A stretch of 49,525 bases of DNA from Nocardia beijingensis NBRC 16342 (GTDB taxonomy: Bacteria; Actinomycetota; Actinomycetes; Mycobacteriales; Mycobacteriaceae), in NCBI RefSeq assembly GCF_001612785.1, contig NZ_BDBC01000028.1, positions 1-49,525 on the forward strand, in the 5' to 3' direction. This document shows, piece after piece, positions 42,077-49,525 of the stretch; the stretch's first letter is position 1; every line of letters starts with the position of its first letter. A model generated the notes under the pieces. That model ran no database searches. It was not told the origin of the DNA and saw only the letters and a program-made list of their open reading frames with translations. The position numbers were made by a program, and so were the translations under genes.

Positions 42077-43291
42077 TCACACCCAGACGCCCTTGCCCAC
42101 CGTGACGACCCCTCCGTTGCTGACGGCGAAGCGGCTGCGATCACGCGCCAGGTCGACCCCGATGATCTCGCCCTCGCCCACGACGACGTTCTTGTCCAGA
42201 ATGGCGCGCCGCACCACCGCTCCGCGCCCGATCCGCACGCCCGGCATGAGCACGCACCCTTCGACGGTGGCGCCGTCGTCGACCATGACATTGGCGCTGA
42301 GCACCGAATTGCGGACGGTGGCGGCCGACAGGATGCTGCCCGCGCCGACGATGCACTCCTGCGCCAAGCCGCCCTGGGCGAACTTGGCGGGAGGCAGGTT
42401 CTCGGCCGCCCCGCGGATCGGCCAGTGGCGGTTGTAGAGGTTGAACACCGGATGCACCGAGACCAGGTCCATGTGCGCGTCGTAGAACGCGTCGATGGTG
42501 CCGACATCGCGCCAATAGCCGCGGTCGCGGTCGGTGGCGCCGGGCACGTCGTTGTCGGCGAAGTCGTAGACACCGGCCTGCCCCGCCGCGACCAGGGCCG
42601 GGATGATGTCACCGCCCATGTCGTGATCGGAATCGGAGTCGTCCGCGTCCGCGCGGATCGAGTCCACGAGCACCTTGGTCGTGAAGACGTAGTTGCCCAT
42701 CGACGCGAAAGTGACATTGGGGTCGTCCGGGGTGCCGGGCGGATGCGCTGGCTTCTCCAGGAACTGTGTGATGCGGCCGGACTCGTCGCTGTCGATGCAC
42801 CCGAACGCGCTCGCCTGGCTGCGCGGGACCCGGATGCCGGCCACGGTCACACCGGCGCCGGAATCGATGTGATGGCGCACCATCTGCTCCGGGTCCATCC
42901 GGTAGACGTGATCGGCGCCGAAAACCGCGATGTACTCCGGGTCCTCGTCGTAGATCAGGTTCAGCGATTGCAGGATCGCGTCCGCGCTGCCGGTGTACCA
43001 GCGCGGTCCGAGCCGCTGCTGCGCGGGAACGGGGGTGATGTACTCACCCGCGAAACCGGACAACCGCCAGGTCTGCGAGATGTGCCGGTCGAGCGAATGC
43101 GACTTGTACTGGGTGAGCACGCACAGCCGCAGGAAGCCCGCGTTGACCAGGTTGCTGAGTACGAAATCGATGAGACGGTACGCGCCGCCGAACGGGACGG
43201 CGGGCTTGGCGCGGTCGGCCGTGAGTGGAAAGAGTCGCTTGCCCTCACCACCGGCGAGCACGATTCCGAGTACGTGCGGCTGGCTCCTCAC
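42077..43291 (-). CDS. glgC: Glucose-1-phosphate adenylyltransferase GlgC
   Basis: ADP-glucose pyrophosphorylase of 404 residues, making ADP-glucose for glycogen, capsular glucan and maltose-1-phosphate. The nucleotidyltransferase core has GIVLAGGEGKRLFPLTADRAKPAVPFGG (residues 9-36), VFGADHVYRMD and WRDVGTIDAFYDAHMDL. A left-handed beta-helix with hexapeptide repeats forms the C-terminal third. GTG at 43291 gives exactly the length of M. tuberculosis GlgC (404) and was preferred to TTG at 43300. It is divergent from glgM with 68 bp between them, as in Rv1212c/Rv1213, so both enzymes can be co-regulated. Confidence 0.95.
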   Translation of the reverse strand: MRSQPHVLGIVLAGGEGKRLFPLTADRAKPAVPFGGAYRLIDFVLSNLVNAGFLRLCVLTQYKSHSLDRHISQTWRLSGFAGEYITPVPAQQRLGPRWYTGSADAILQSLNLIYDEDPEYIAVFGADHVYRMDPEQMVRHHIDSGAGVTVAGIRVPRSQASAFGCIDSDESGRITQFLEKPAHPPGTPDDPNVTFASMGNYVFTTKVLVDSIRADADDSDSDHDMGGDIIPALVAAGQAGVYDFADNDVPGATDRDRGYWRDVGTIDAFYDAHMDLVSVHPVFNLYNRHWPIRGAAENLPPAKFAQGGLAQECIVGAGSILSAATVRNSVLSANVMVDDGATVEGCVLMPGVRIGRGAVVRRAILDKNVVVGEGEIIGVDLARDRSRFAVSNGGVVTVGKGVWV

Positions 43292-43359
43292 ACCTGCCAA
43301 ACTACCGGGTGAACCGCCTGTGAGTGGCCGCCGCGGAGCCGAACGTCTAGTTTGGATCG

Positions 43360-44583
43360 GTGAGTTTCGGCACGAACGGCGGGCACTCGGCGGTGGAATC
43401 CGGCGAGCGGGACCGGCTTCGCGTCGCGATGCTGACCCGCGAGTATCCCCCCGAGGTGTACGGGGGAGCGGGCGTGCACGTCACGCAACTGACGGCGCAT
43501 TTGCGTCATCTGTGCGAGGTGACCGTGCACTGCATGGGAGTCGAGCGCGCCGATGCGGTGGTCCATCAACCGGATCCGTCGCTCTACGCCGCCAACGCCG
43601 CGCTGCAGATGATGTCCGCCCAGCTGCGGATGGCCGACGCGGTGGGCGATGTGGACGTGGTGCACTCGCACACCTGGTACAGCGGCCTGGCCGGTCATCT
43701 GGCCGCGGCCCTCTACGGCGTCCCGCACGTACTGACCGCGCATTCCCTGGAGCCGCGCAGGCCGTGGAAGGCCGAGCAGCTCGGTGGCGGCTACCGGCTC
43801 TCGTCCTGGTCGGAGCGCAACGCCGTCGAGCACGCCGACGCCGTCATCGCGGTGAGCGAAGGCATGCGCCACGACGTGCTCGACGCCTATCCCTCGGTCG
43901 ACCCGGACCGCGTCCACGTGGTGCACAACGGCATCGACGGCGCCGTCTGGCATCCCGGCCCCGCGGCGGGAGACGAACCGCCGGTACTCGCCGAACTCGG
44001 CGTGCGAACCGATCTTCCCATCGTCGCCTTCGTCGGCCGCATCACGCGCCAGAAGGGCGTCGGCCACCTGCTGGCCGCCGCCCGCGACTTCGACCCCGAC
44101 ATCCAGCTCGTGCTGTGCGCGGGCGCGCCGGACACGCCCGAGCTGGCGCAGGAGGTGGCCGCGGCGGTCCAGGAGCTGCGCAAGCGGCGCGGCGGGGTGT
44201 TCTGGGTGCGCGAGATGCTGCCCACCGAGCGGATCCGGCAGATCCTCGCCGCCGCGTCGGTGTTCGTGTGCCCGTCGGTGTACGAACCGCTCGGCATCGT
44301 GAACCTCGAAGCGATGGCCTGCGCGACCGCCGTGGTCGCCTCCGACGTCGGCGGCATCCCCGAGGTGGTCGACGAGCGCAACGGACGACTGGTGCACTAC
44401 GACGCCGGCACCGCCGCCGACTACGAGCGCGGGCTCGCCGCCGCCGTGAACGAGGTGGCCGGTGACCAGGAGCTGGCCGCCCGGCTCGGCGCGGCGGGGC
44501 GCGAGCGCGCCGTCTCCGAGTTCGACTGGGCGCGCATCGCGGCCCGCACCGTCGCGGTCTACGACGAGGTCAGGAAGGGCTGA
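43360..44583 (+). CDS. glgM: Alpha-maltose-1-phosphate synthase GlgM
   Basis: GT4 glycosyltransferase of 407 residues. It joins ADP-glucose and glucose-1-phosphate to give alpha-maltose-1-phosphate, the GlgE-pathway substrate; older annotation calls it glycogen synthase GlgA. Motifs: REYPPEVYGGAGVHVTQL (donor/acceptor loop), VVHSHTWYSGLAGHLAA, VAFVGRITRQKGVGHLL and the GT4 C-terminal VCPSVYEPLGIVNLEAMACATAVVASDVGG. The GTG start lies 5 bp after TAGTTT (43349-43354), suggesting a -10 box and leaderless translation. The first 20 residues are extra relative to M. tuberculosis (387), so a later start is possible. It uses the product of the divergent glgC. Confidence 0.92.
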   Translation: MSFGTNGGHSAVESGERDRLRVAMLTREYPPEVYGGAGVHVTQLTAHLRHLCEVTVHCMGVERADAVVHQPDPSLYAANAALQMMSAQLRMADAVGDVDVVHSHTWYSGLAGHLAAALYGVPHVLTAHSLEPRRPWKAEQLGGGYRLSSWSERNAVEHADAVIAVSEGMRHDVLDAYPSVDPDRVHVVHNGIDGAVWHPGPAAGDEPPVLAELGVRTDLPIVAFVGRITRQKGVGHLLAAARDFDPDIQLVLCAGAPDTPELAQEVAAAVQELRKRRGGVFWVREMLPTERIRQILAAASVFVCPSVYEPLGIVNLEAMACATAVVASDVGGIPEVVDERNGRLVHYDAGTAADYERGLAAAVNEVAGDQELAARLGAAGRERAVSEFDWARIAARTVAVYDEVRKG

Positions 44584-44592
44584 GCCGGGCGA

Positions 44593-45468
44593 TCATGCCG
44601 CCAGGCGATAGGCGCCGACGACGACCGACGCGGTCACCTCGACGGTCTCCGGCAGCCGGGCCAGCCGCTTCGCTCCGGCGGCGGCGTGATGCGCGGACGG
44701 ACCCATGCCGACCACATGGCCGACATCGGTTCTGGCGAGCGTCATCGGATACTCGACCAGCGTCCGGTCGACGGGCTCGAAATGTCCCGCCATCGCGGCG
44801 TCGAGCCTGCTGTTCTTGTCGGGGTCGACGCGCACCATGTCCAGCGGCTCGATCAGCTCCCGCAAGTGACGCGCGGTGGGTATGGCGACCACGAAGCGAC
44901 CGTCCTCGGCGAGCACCCGGGCGATCTCGCCGGGGTTGCGCGGGGCGAAGACGGACAGCACGCAGCCCAGCGCGCCGTCGCGGATCGGCAACCCGCGCCA
45001 GGCGTCGGCCAGCACCGCCGCGGCGCGCGGGTGGGCGCGGGCACACCGGCGGACGGCGGGTTTGGCCACGTCCAGCCCGATGCCGACGGCCGGGGGAGCG
45101 GCGTCGAGGGTCCGGGCGAGGTAGTAGCCGGTGCCCGCACCGATCTCCAGCACCGGGCCGTCGGTCCCGCGCGCCGTGGCGGCGCACGTCACCGCGTCGG
45201 CGATCGGCTCGAAGTGGCCTTCGCCCTGGAAGGCGGCGCGGGCGTCGAGCATGGCCGCGGTGTCCCCGGTCATCTTGGTCGACGCACCGGTCAGCAGGCT
45301 GACGTAGCCCTGTCTGGCCACGTCGAAACTGTGCCCGCGCCCGCAGCGCAGCGCTCGATCCCGAGGTTCGAGCGCGAGCGGCGCGGCGTCCCGGTGCGCC
45401 CGCGAACATTCCGGGCAGGCCAGGACGCCGGCCGCGACGGCGAGCGCCGAGGGGTCAGCCGGTGCCAC
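44593..45468 (-). CDS. 23S rRNA (guanine-N1-) methyltransferase, RlmA type
   Basis: Methyltransferase of 291 residues. The N-terminal zinc-finger region VLACPECSRAH...LRCGRGHSFDVARQGYVSLL and the phrase KMTGDTAAMLDARAAFQGEGHFEPI are typical of the RlmA/TlrB family, which methylates G745 or G748 of 23S rRNA. The SAM motif is VLEIGAGTGYYLARTL, and PRNPGEIARVLAEDGRFVVAIPT follows. Whether it acts at G748 (TlrB-like, with macrolide effects) or G745 cannot be told from sequence. Its GTG directly abuts the stop of the DUF3117 gene (TGAGTG), so it is co-transcribed with that gene. It is absent from this place in M. tuberculosis. Confidence 0.88.
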   Translation of the reverse strand: MAPADPSALAVAAGVLACPECSRAHRDAAPLALEPRDRALRCGRGHSFDVARQGYVSLLTGASTKMTGDTAAMLDARAAFQGEGHFEPIADAVTCAATARGTDGPVLEIGAGTGYYLARTLDAAPPAVGIGLDVAKPAVRRCARAHPRAAAVLADAWRGLPIRDGALGCVLSVFAPRNPGEIARVLAEDGRFVVAIPTARHLRELIEPLDMVRVDPDKNSRLDAAMAGHFEPVDRTLVEYPMTLARTDVGHVVGMGPSAHHAAAGAKRLARLPETVEVTASVVVGAYRLAA

Positions 45469-45636
45469 TCAGCTCGTGACGCTCTTCAGTTCGTCACCGA
45501 GCGCCGCCGCTTCGTCCGGCGTGAGTTCGACGACCAGACGCCCGCCACCCTCGAGTGGAACCCGCATAACGATTCCACGCCCTTCTTTGGTTGCCTCGAG
45601 GGGACCATCCCCGGTACGGGGCTTCATGGCCGCCAT
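45469..45636 (-). CDS. DUF3117 small conserved protein, Rv1211-like
   Basis: Very strongly conserved actinobacterial protein of 55 residues: MAAMKPRTGDGPLEATKEGR, then GIVMRVPLEGGGRLVVELTP and DEAAALGDELKSVTS. The sequence is nearly the same as I recall for Rv1211, where a calcium-binding role has been suggested in one report; I cannot judge this from sequence. The ATG at 45636 is preceded by a GGAGGGAGCAGAGG stretch. The upstream part of the frame (to 45699) is not conserved-like. Downstream it abuts the rRNA methyltransferase start. Confidence 0.9.
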   Translation of the reverse strand: MAAMKPRTGDGPLEATKEGRGIVMRVPLEGGGRLVVELTPDEAAALGDELKSVTS

Positions 45637-45705
45637 CCTCTGCTCCCTCCAGATCTGCGCGGTCCTTGCGCACTTTCTTGGAACTCCAGTTGTCACCAAC
45701 CAGCG

Positions 45706-45728
45706 AGCTCGCCGGCGTTTGGCGAGCT
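45706..45728 (-). terminator. Hairpin between tagA and the DUF3117 gene
   Basis: AGCTCGCC and GGCGAGCT form a perfect 8-bp stem around 7 nt, 49 bp after the tagA stop on the minus strand and 70 bp before the DUF3117 start. It can end the tagA transcript or attenuate read-through. Confidence 0.55.
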
Positions 45729-45776
45729 ACACCCGTCCCATTCTTCCCTATCGCCGATGTGGACGGATAGCTGAGT

Positions 45777-46370
45777 TCAAAAAGTGACCGGTCGGCCCGT
45801 GTCGAGGCGGGCGCTGCCCACCCAGCAGTCGGCCACATGATCATCGACCATTCCGGTCGCCTGCATCAGGGCGTACGCCGTGGTCGGCCCGACGAACCGG
45901 AATCCGCGCCGCTTCAATTCTTTTGCCATGGCGATGGATTCGGGTGTGGTGGCGGGCACCTCGGCGCCGGAGCGCGGCCGCGGGCGCGGCGGCGGGGCGA
46001 ACGACCAGAGCAACTCGTCCAAGCCCACGTCGAGGTCACGCGCGACCCGGGCGTTGGCGATGGCCGCGTCGATCTTGCTGCGGTTGCGGACGATGCCCGC
46101 GTCGGCCATCAGCCGGGCGACATCGTCGTCGCTGAACTCCGCTACGCGCTCGATCGCGAAATCGGCGAACGCGGCGCGGAAAGCCGGTCGTTTGCGCAGG
46201 ATGGTCAGCCAGGACAGCCCGGATTGGAACGCCTCCAGGCAGAGTCGCTCGAACAAGGCGTCGTCGCCGTGCAGCGGCTTGCCCCACTCGTTGTCGTGAT
46301 AGTCGCGGTAGAGCTGAGAATCCAGCGGCCACGCGCAGCGGACCAGCCCGTCGTCGGCGGTGGCGTTCAT
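45777..46370 (-). CDS. tagA: 3-methyladenine DNA glycosylase I (TagA)
   Basis: Base-excision repair enzyme of 197 residues that removes N3-methyladenine from alkylated DNA. The family features are clear: RCAWP with the zinc Cys (residue 12), YHDNEWGKPLHGDDALFERLCLEAFQSGLSWLTILRKR containing the catalytic-pocket Glu and Trp, and the C-terminal HVADCW zinc motif. RRGFRFVGPTTAYALMQATG is the helix-hairpin region. The ATG at 46370 overlaps the stop of the DivIVA-motif gene (ATGA), the same coupling as Rv1209-Rv1210. No adaptive-response regulator is nearby. Confidence 0.95.
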   Translation of the reverse strand: MNATADDGLVRCAWPLDSQLYRDYHDNEWGKPLHGDDALFERLCLEAFQSGLSWLTILRKRPAFRAAFADFAIERVAEFSDDDVARLMADAGIVRNRSKIDAAIANARVARDLDVGLDELLWSFAPPPRPRPRSGAEVPATTPESIAMAKELKRRGFRFVGPTTAYALMQATGMVDDHVADCWVGSARLDTGRPVTF

Positions 46371-46687
46371 TTCGACTCCGGCGCGATCGGCGTCTGCCAC
46401 CGCCCGGCTCGAGCCTCGGCCAGCTGGTGCTGGAGTTCATCGATCCGCGCGGCCAGCCGGGCCAGCGCCCAATCCACCTCCCCGGCTTTGTAGCCGCGCA
46501 CCACCTGCTGGAATCGCAACGCGCGCACGTCCGCCCCCGTGATCCCCTCCACCGGCAACACGGTGGCCGTCGTGCCCTCCGGCAGCGGCCCCAGCTCCTC
46601 CGAGCGCCCGAACACCGCACTGGCCAAGAGGAACAGCACCGCGGCGACCAAGCCGACGATCAGCACGTACAACAGCATGGTGAGCAT
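46367..46687 (-). CDS. DivIVA-motif membrane protein, Rv1209-like
   Basis: Protein of 106 residues. The N-terminus is one membrane helix (LLYVLIVGLVAAVLFLLASAVFG). The soluble part contains a DivIVA-domain repeat, GADVRALRFQQVVRGYKAGEVDWALARLAARIDELQHQLAEA, where RGYKAGEVDWAL matches the DivIVA signature RGYdxxEVDxfL and the end is a short coiled coil. Such proteins occur at the cell pole or envelope in Actinobacteria, but the exact role is unknown. It overlaps tagA by 4 bp. An alternative start is the ATG at 46678. Confidence 0.85.
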   Translation of the reverse strand: MLTMLLYVLIVGLVAAVLFLLASAVFGRSEELGPLPEGTTATVLPVEGITGADVRALRFQQVVRGYKAGEVDWALARLAARIDELQHQLAEARAGRWQTPIAPESK

Positions 46688-46734
46688 GGCCCGAGCTTAT
46701 TAGGGAGTCCCGACAGGTGGGCTCACGCGTGGCG

Positions 46735-47871
46735 TTACAAGTGCCGGGTGGTGTCGATGCCGAGTGACATGCCGGCGAGGCCGCGTCGGCGGACGGCGAG
46801 TTTGTCGGCGACCTCGGCCAGAGCCTTGGCGGCGGGGTTCTCGGGGTCGCGCAGCACGATCGGGGTGCCCTCGTCGCCCGCTTCGCGCAGCGACTGTTCG
46901 ATGGGGATCTGGCCGAGCAGCGGTACCGTCGCGCCCACGGCGCGGGTGAGCCGGTCGGCGACGGCCTGGCCGCCGCCGGAGCCGTACAGGTCCATCCTGG
47001 TGCCGTCCGGCAGGTCCAGCCAGGACATGTTCTCCACCACGCCCGCGATGCGCTGCCGAGTCTGCAGCGCGATCGCGCCCGCCCGCTCGGCCACCTCGGC
47101 GGCGGCGGGCTGCGGTGTGGTGACGACCAGGATCTCGGCGTTCGGGATCAGCTGGGCGATGGAGATCGCGACGTCACCGGTGCCAGGCGGCAGATCGAGC
47201 AGCAGGATGTCCAGATCGCCCCAGAACACGTCGGCGAGGAACTGCTGCAGCGCCCGGTGCAGCATCGGGCCGCGCCAGACCACGGGGGTGTTGCCCTGGG
47301 TGAACTGCGCGATCGAGATCATCTTCACGTCGTGCGCGATCGGCGGCATGATCATCCGCTCCACCTGCGTCGGCCTGGCGTCGGTGCCGAGCATGCGGGG
47401 GATGGAGTGACCGTAGATGTCCGCGTCCAGCACGCCGACCGACAGGCCGCGCGCGGCCATGGCGGCGGCCAGGTTCACCGTGACGCTGGACTTGCCGACC
47501 CCGCCCTTTCCGGAGGCGACGGCGTAGACGCGGGTGAGCGAGCCGGGCTGGGCGAACGGGATGACCGGATCGGCGGAGTCGCCGCGCAGCTGCTTGCGCA
47601 GTGCGGTGCGCTGCTCGTCGTCCATCACGTCGAGGTCGACGGTGATCGCGCCCACACCGGGCACGTCGGCGATGGCTTTGCTCACCCGCTGCGTGATCTC
47701 GGTGCGCAGGGGGCAGCCCGCCGTCGTCAGATAGATCTCCACGTGGACATCGCTGTCAGCGCCGATGACGACGCTTTTCACCATGCCCAGCTCGGTGATC
47801 GGCTTGCGGATCTCCGGGTCGTCGACCTTCGCGAGGGCACCCCGCACATCCGATTCCGTAACCACTGGCAT
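46735..47871 (-). CDS. mrp: Mrp/NBP35-family iron-sulfur carrier ATPase
   Basis: P-loop ATPase of 378 residues in the Mrp/ApbC family. An N-terminal MIP18/DUF59 domain (ESDVRGALAKVDDPEI) precedes the deviant Walker A SGKGGVGKSSVTVNLA (about 119-134), the DADIYGHSIPRMLG switch region and the LLLDLPPGTGDVAISIAQ Walker B. The segment after VVENMS reads WLDLPDGTRMDLYGSGGG and lacks the CxxC cysteines that hold the cluster in E. coli or yeast members, as I recall also for M. tuberculosis Rv1229c. Cluster binding must therefore differ or be lost. It lies 19 bp downstream of the transglycosylase gene. Confidence 0.92.
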   Translation of the reverse strand: MPVVTESDVRGALAKVDDPEIRKPITELGMVKSVVIGADSDVHVEIYLTTAGCPLRTEITQRVSKAIADVPGVGAITVDLDVMDDEQRTALRKQLRGDSADPVIPFAQPGSLTRVYAVASGKGGVGKSSVTVNLAAAMAARGLSVGVLDADIYGHSIPRMLGTDARPTQVERMIMPPIAHDVKMISIAQFTQGNTPVVWRGPMLHRALQQFLADVFWGDLDILLLDLPPGTGDVAISIAQLIPNAEILVVTTPQPAAAEVAERAGAIALQTRQRIAGVVENMSWLDLPDGTRMDLYGSGGGQAVADRLTRAVGATVPLLGQIPIEQSLREAGDEGTPIVLRDPENPAAKALAEVADKLAVRRRGLAGMSLGIDTTRHL

Positions 47872-47890
47872 GGCAGGAATTTTAGGCGTG

Positions 47891-48751
47891 TCAAATTTTG
47901 GGCAGGTCTCCGGCCCGGGGTGCGACCCCCGTGCTGTAGGAGGTCTCCCATGCCATGACGTTCGCGACGTAGGCCATGGAGTGGTTGTAACGGAGGATCG
48001 CCTTGGACTGTTGTGCCAGGTCGCGCATGTTCAGGCCGCCGTCGCAGAGGTATCTTCCCGCCGTCAGCGCGGCGTCGAAGAGGTTCTGCGGATCGGCGAT
48101 GCCGTCGCCGTTGCCGTCGGCCGCGTAGCGCTTCCAGGTGTCGGGCAGGAACTGCATCGGGCCGATCGCGCGGTCGTAGCCGTCCAAGCCGTCCAGCGCG
48201 CCGTCGTCGGAATCCCGGACGACGTGGTTGCCCGTGAGCGAGCCGTCCAGCACGGGGCCGTAGACGGGGCTGAGCGGGTTGCCGTCGGCGTCGGCTTTGC
48301 CGCCGTACGCGTGGGTGGACTCGACCCGGCCGATACCGGCCAGCAGCGACCACGGCATGCCGCACACCGGGTTCTCGGCCGCGAGGATCCGTTCCGCGTT
48401 CTGGTAGGCCGCGACGGCGACTCCGGGGACGCCCAGTGGCCCGGCGGGCATCGCGGCGGCCTGCCTGCCACTCGGGAGCGCAACGGTTTTCACCACGGGC
48501 GTCGCGGTGGGCGCGGCCTTGGCCATGGCGTGCGCGACGAATTCGGCCCCGGCGACGGGCTCGGCGACCATTTGCGCGGCGCCGAGAACGTCCTGATCAT
48601 CCGGGGTGTGGACGGCGGTCGCGAGCGGCGCGGTGTCGCCTACCTCGGAGGCGGCCGTGACGGATACCAGCCCTGCGGGAACCAATCCGGTCAACGCGAT
48701 GACGGAACTCCGTCGGACGGTGGCAGGCGGTTGTTTTCGATGACGCCCCAC
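47891..48751 (-). CDS. Secreted lytic murein transglycosylase, Rv1230c-like
   Basis: Exported murein hydrolase of 286 residues in the SLT/MltB-like family. The signal peptide covers residues 1-35 (RRSSVIALTGLVPAGLVSVTAAS). A linker rich in Ala/Pro follows. The catalytic domain begins at NPVCGMPWSLLAGIGRVESTHAYGG, where the Glu in GRVES is the probable acid. GYDRAIGPMQFLPDTWKRYAADGNGDGIADPQNLFDAALTAGRYLC is the MltB-type core, including a calcium-loop-like DGNGDG. The GTG start has GGGAGGG upstream. The adjacency to mrp repeats Rv1229c-Rv1230c. The leader (48752-48865) contains AGTAACAAAC and ATAACAAAG, which resemble MtrA half-sites, but this is weak. Confidence 0.88.
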   Translation of the reverse strand: MGRHRKQPPATVRRSSVIALTGLVPAGLVSVTAASEVGDTAPLATAVHTPDDQDVLGAAQMVAEPVAGAEFVAHAMAKAAPTATPVVKTVALPSGRQAAAMPAGPLGVPGVAVAAYQNAERILAAENPVCGMPWSLLAGIGRVESTHAYGGKADADGNPLSPVYGPVLDGSLTGNHVVRDSDDGALDGLDGYDRAIGPMQFLPDTWKRYAADGNGDGIADPQNLFDAALTAGRYLCDGGLNMRDLAQQSKAILRYNHSMAYVANVMAWETSYSTGVAPRAGDLPKI

Positions 48752-48865
48752 GGTGTGGTGACCCTCCCATGACTCGCTGTGAGCCCTTTGTTATGGAACC
48801 AAGGGGAAGGGTACCGCATCCGAGATCTGTTTGTTACTGCTTCGTGATCTGATGCGAGGTTTGAA

Positions 48866-49525
48866 TCACTGCTGGGGCGCGGCCGGTGGCGCGGGCAGCG
48901 GGATGACGATGCCGAAGGGCAAGGTGATGCCGGGCGGCGGCGGGGGTGTGGGCTCGGCGGCGGGGGCAGATTCGGGCTGGGGCGCGGTCGGCGTGGTGGT
49001 GACGGCTTCGGATTCGCGGCGGGATTCGTCGTCGCGGGCGGGTAGGTCACCCGGGATGGGGGTCGGTTCCGCGGTGGCGAGCGTGGTGTCCGGCTGACCG
49101 CATCCGGCGGCGAGCTGGTCCTGCGTGCCGGGCTGTCCCGGGGTACCGGGCCGCCCTGCGGTGCCGGGTTGTGCCGGGGAGGCGGCCTCCGCGGGCCTCT
49201 CGGCCGCCCCCGGGTCGGCTGGACCGAACTTGTGGGGCTCGGCCGGTGCGGCGCCGTTGGGTTGCTGTGGCGCCAGCGGTACCCGGGCGGTCCCCGGTAG
49301 GTCCGGGAACGGCATCGGTGCTGGAACCGATTGCCCCACGCACGGATTCACCTGCTCGGGAGCCGGGCAGAAGATCCCGCACGGGATCGGCGGCAGACCG
49401 GGCAGCGTGATCATCACCTGCGTCGGCTGCGGTCGCGGCCGCGGTGCCCGATACTGTTCGGCCGGATCGGTGGTCGGCGTGGTGGTGCGCACCGCGGTCA
49501 TGTCGGTGCCTGGCCCCACCGGCGG
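48866..49525 (-). CDS. Pro-rich protein, 5' end outside the window
   Basis: At least 220 residues, open to the window edge, so the true start is probably upstream. A GTG at 49519 is possible but has no visible context. The visible part is Pro/Ala/Thr-rich and low in complexity, probably disordered. Landmarks are a short motif IPCGIFCPAPEQVNPCVGQ (three cysteines), several PGTxGxPG-like repeats and a Pro-rich C-terminus (PTPPPPPGITLPFGIVIPLP). The CGIFC pair resembles the CxPFC tails of the small proteins at 41.4 and 41.8 kb. It is likely an exported envelope protein. Function is unknown. Confidence 0.55.
   Translation of the reverse strand, partial: PPVGPGTDMTAVRTTTPTTDPAEQYRAPRPRPQPTQVMITLPGLPPIPCGIFCPAPEQVNPCVGQSVPAPMPFPDLPGTARVPLAPQQPNGAAPAEPHKFGPADPGAAERPAEAASPAQPGTAGRPGTPGQPGTQDQLAAGCGQPDTTLATAEPTPIPGDLPARDDESRRESEAVTTTPTAPQPESAPAAEPTPPPPPGITLPFGIVIPLPAPPAAPQQ

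Noticed and set aside
48752..48865. c-di-AMP (ydaO/yuaA) riboswitch before the lytic transglycosylase
   Set aside because: Such elements occur before cell-wall hydrolase genes in Actinobacteria, but the gap is too short and the conserved core could not be found.

Overview
The window is about 70% GC and reads as the chromosome of a mycolata actinomycete (Mycobacteriales), most likely Nocardia or a close relative. The main reason is gene order: it follows a stretch of the Mycobacterium tuberculosis chromosome (roughly Rv1157c to Rv1230c) almost gene for gene, but without the PE/PPE genes, narGHJI, mutT2 and the pks cluster of that species. The M. tuberculosis comparison is from memory; no search was run. 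No tRNA, rRNA, CRISPR array, transposase or phage gene was seen.

Layout. 1-5.4 kb: a secreted Rv1157c-like protein, the mannosyltransferase PimE, two copies of an intergenic repeat, a PhhB-type pterin dehydratase, a small Lys/Cys-rich protein and TypA behind a leader that can fold into a three-way junction. 5.5-6.3 kb: a lower-GC stretch with no gene. 6.3-11.2 kb: LpqW, MshB (mycothiol synthesis), an asparagine-permease-like transporter, a 52-residue protein and a small membrane protein. 11.2-15.2 kb (minus strand): a KimA-like potassium/amino-acid permease and two overlapping bacterial PH-domain membrane proteins. 15.6-21.7 kb: FbiC (coenzyme F420), ferredoxin FdxC, DapC and the proline-catabolic dehydrogenase PruA.

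21.7-25.1 kb is the least ordinary part. At the place where proline dehydrogenase would be expected there is a block with two paralogous MpaB/DUF2236 oxygenase-like genes, a TetR regulator and a secreted serine-hydrolase-like protein. A matching 27-bp dyad (TGAGA-N17-TCTCA) lies in front of both oxygenase genes. Next come FadD36 and a PPOX-class F420 oxidoreductase with a SoxR/MerR-type promoter and a probable leaderless start.

27-35 kb: DapD and DapE (with DapC, three succinylase-branch lysine/DAP genes), two tandem LOG proteins, FadD6, FolP2 and GpgS (methylglucose lipopolysaccharide start). 34.9-40.5 kb (minus strand): two small membrane proteins, an HTH protein with a C-terminal domain I do not recognise, and the envelope-stress module sigE-rseA-htrA-tatB. 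40.7-49.5 kb: an O-methyltransferase, two paralogous small membrane proteins ending in a CxPFC motif, divergent glgC/glgM (alpha-glucan), an RlmA-type rRNA methyltransferase, a DUF3117 protein, TagA, a DivIVA-motif membrane protein, Mrp, a lytic transglycosylase and the truncated end of a Pro-rich protein.

Much of the content is envelope biology: PIM/LAM glycolipids (pimE, lpqW), glucans (glgC, glgM, gpgS), DAP supply (dapC, dapD, dapE), murein turnover and SigE stress sensing. Redox cofactor functions (mycothiol, F420, ferredoxin) are interspersed.
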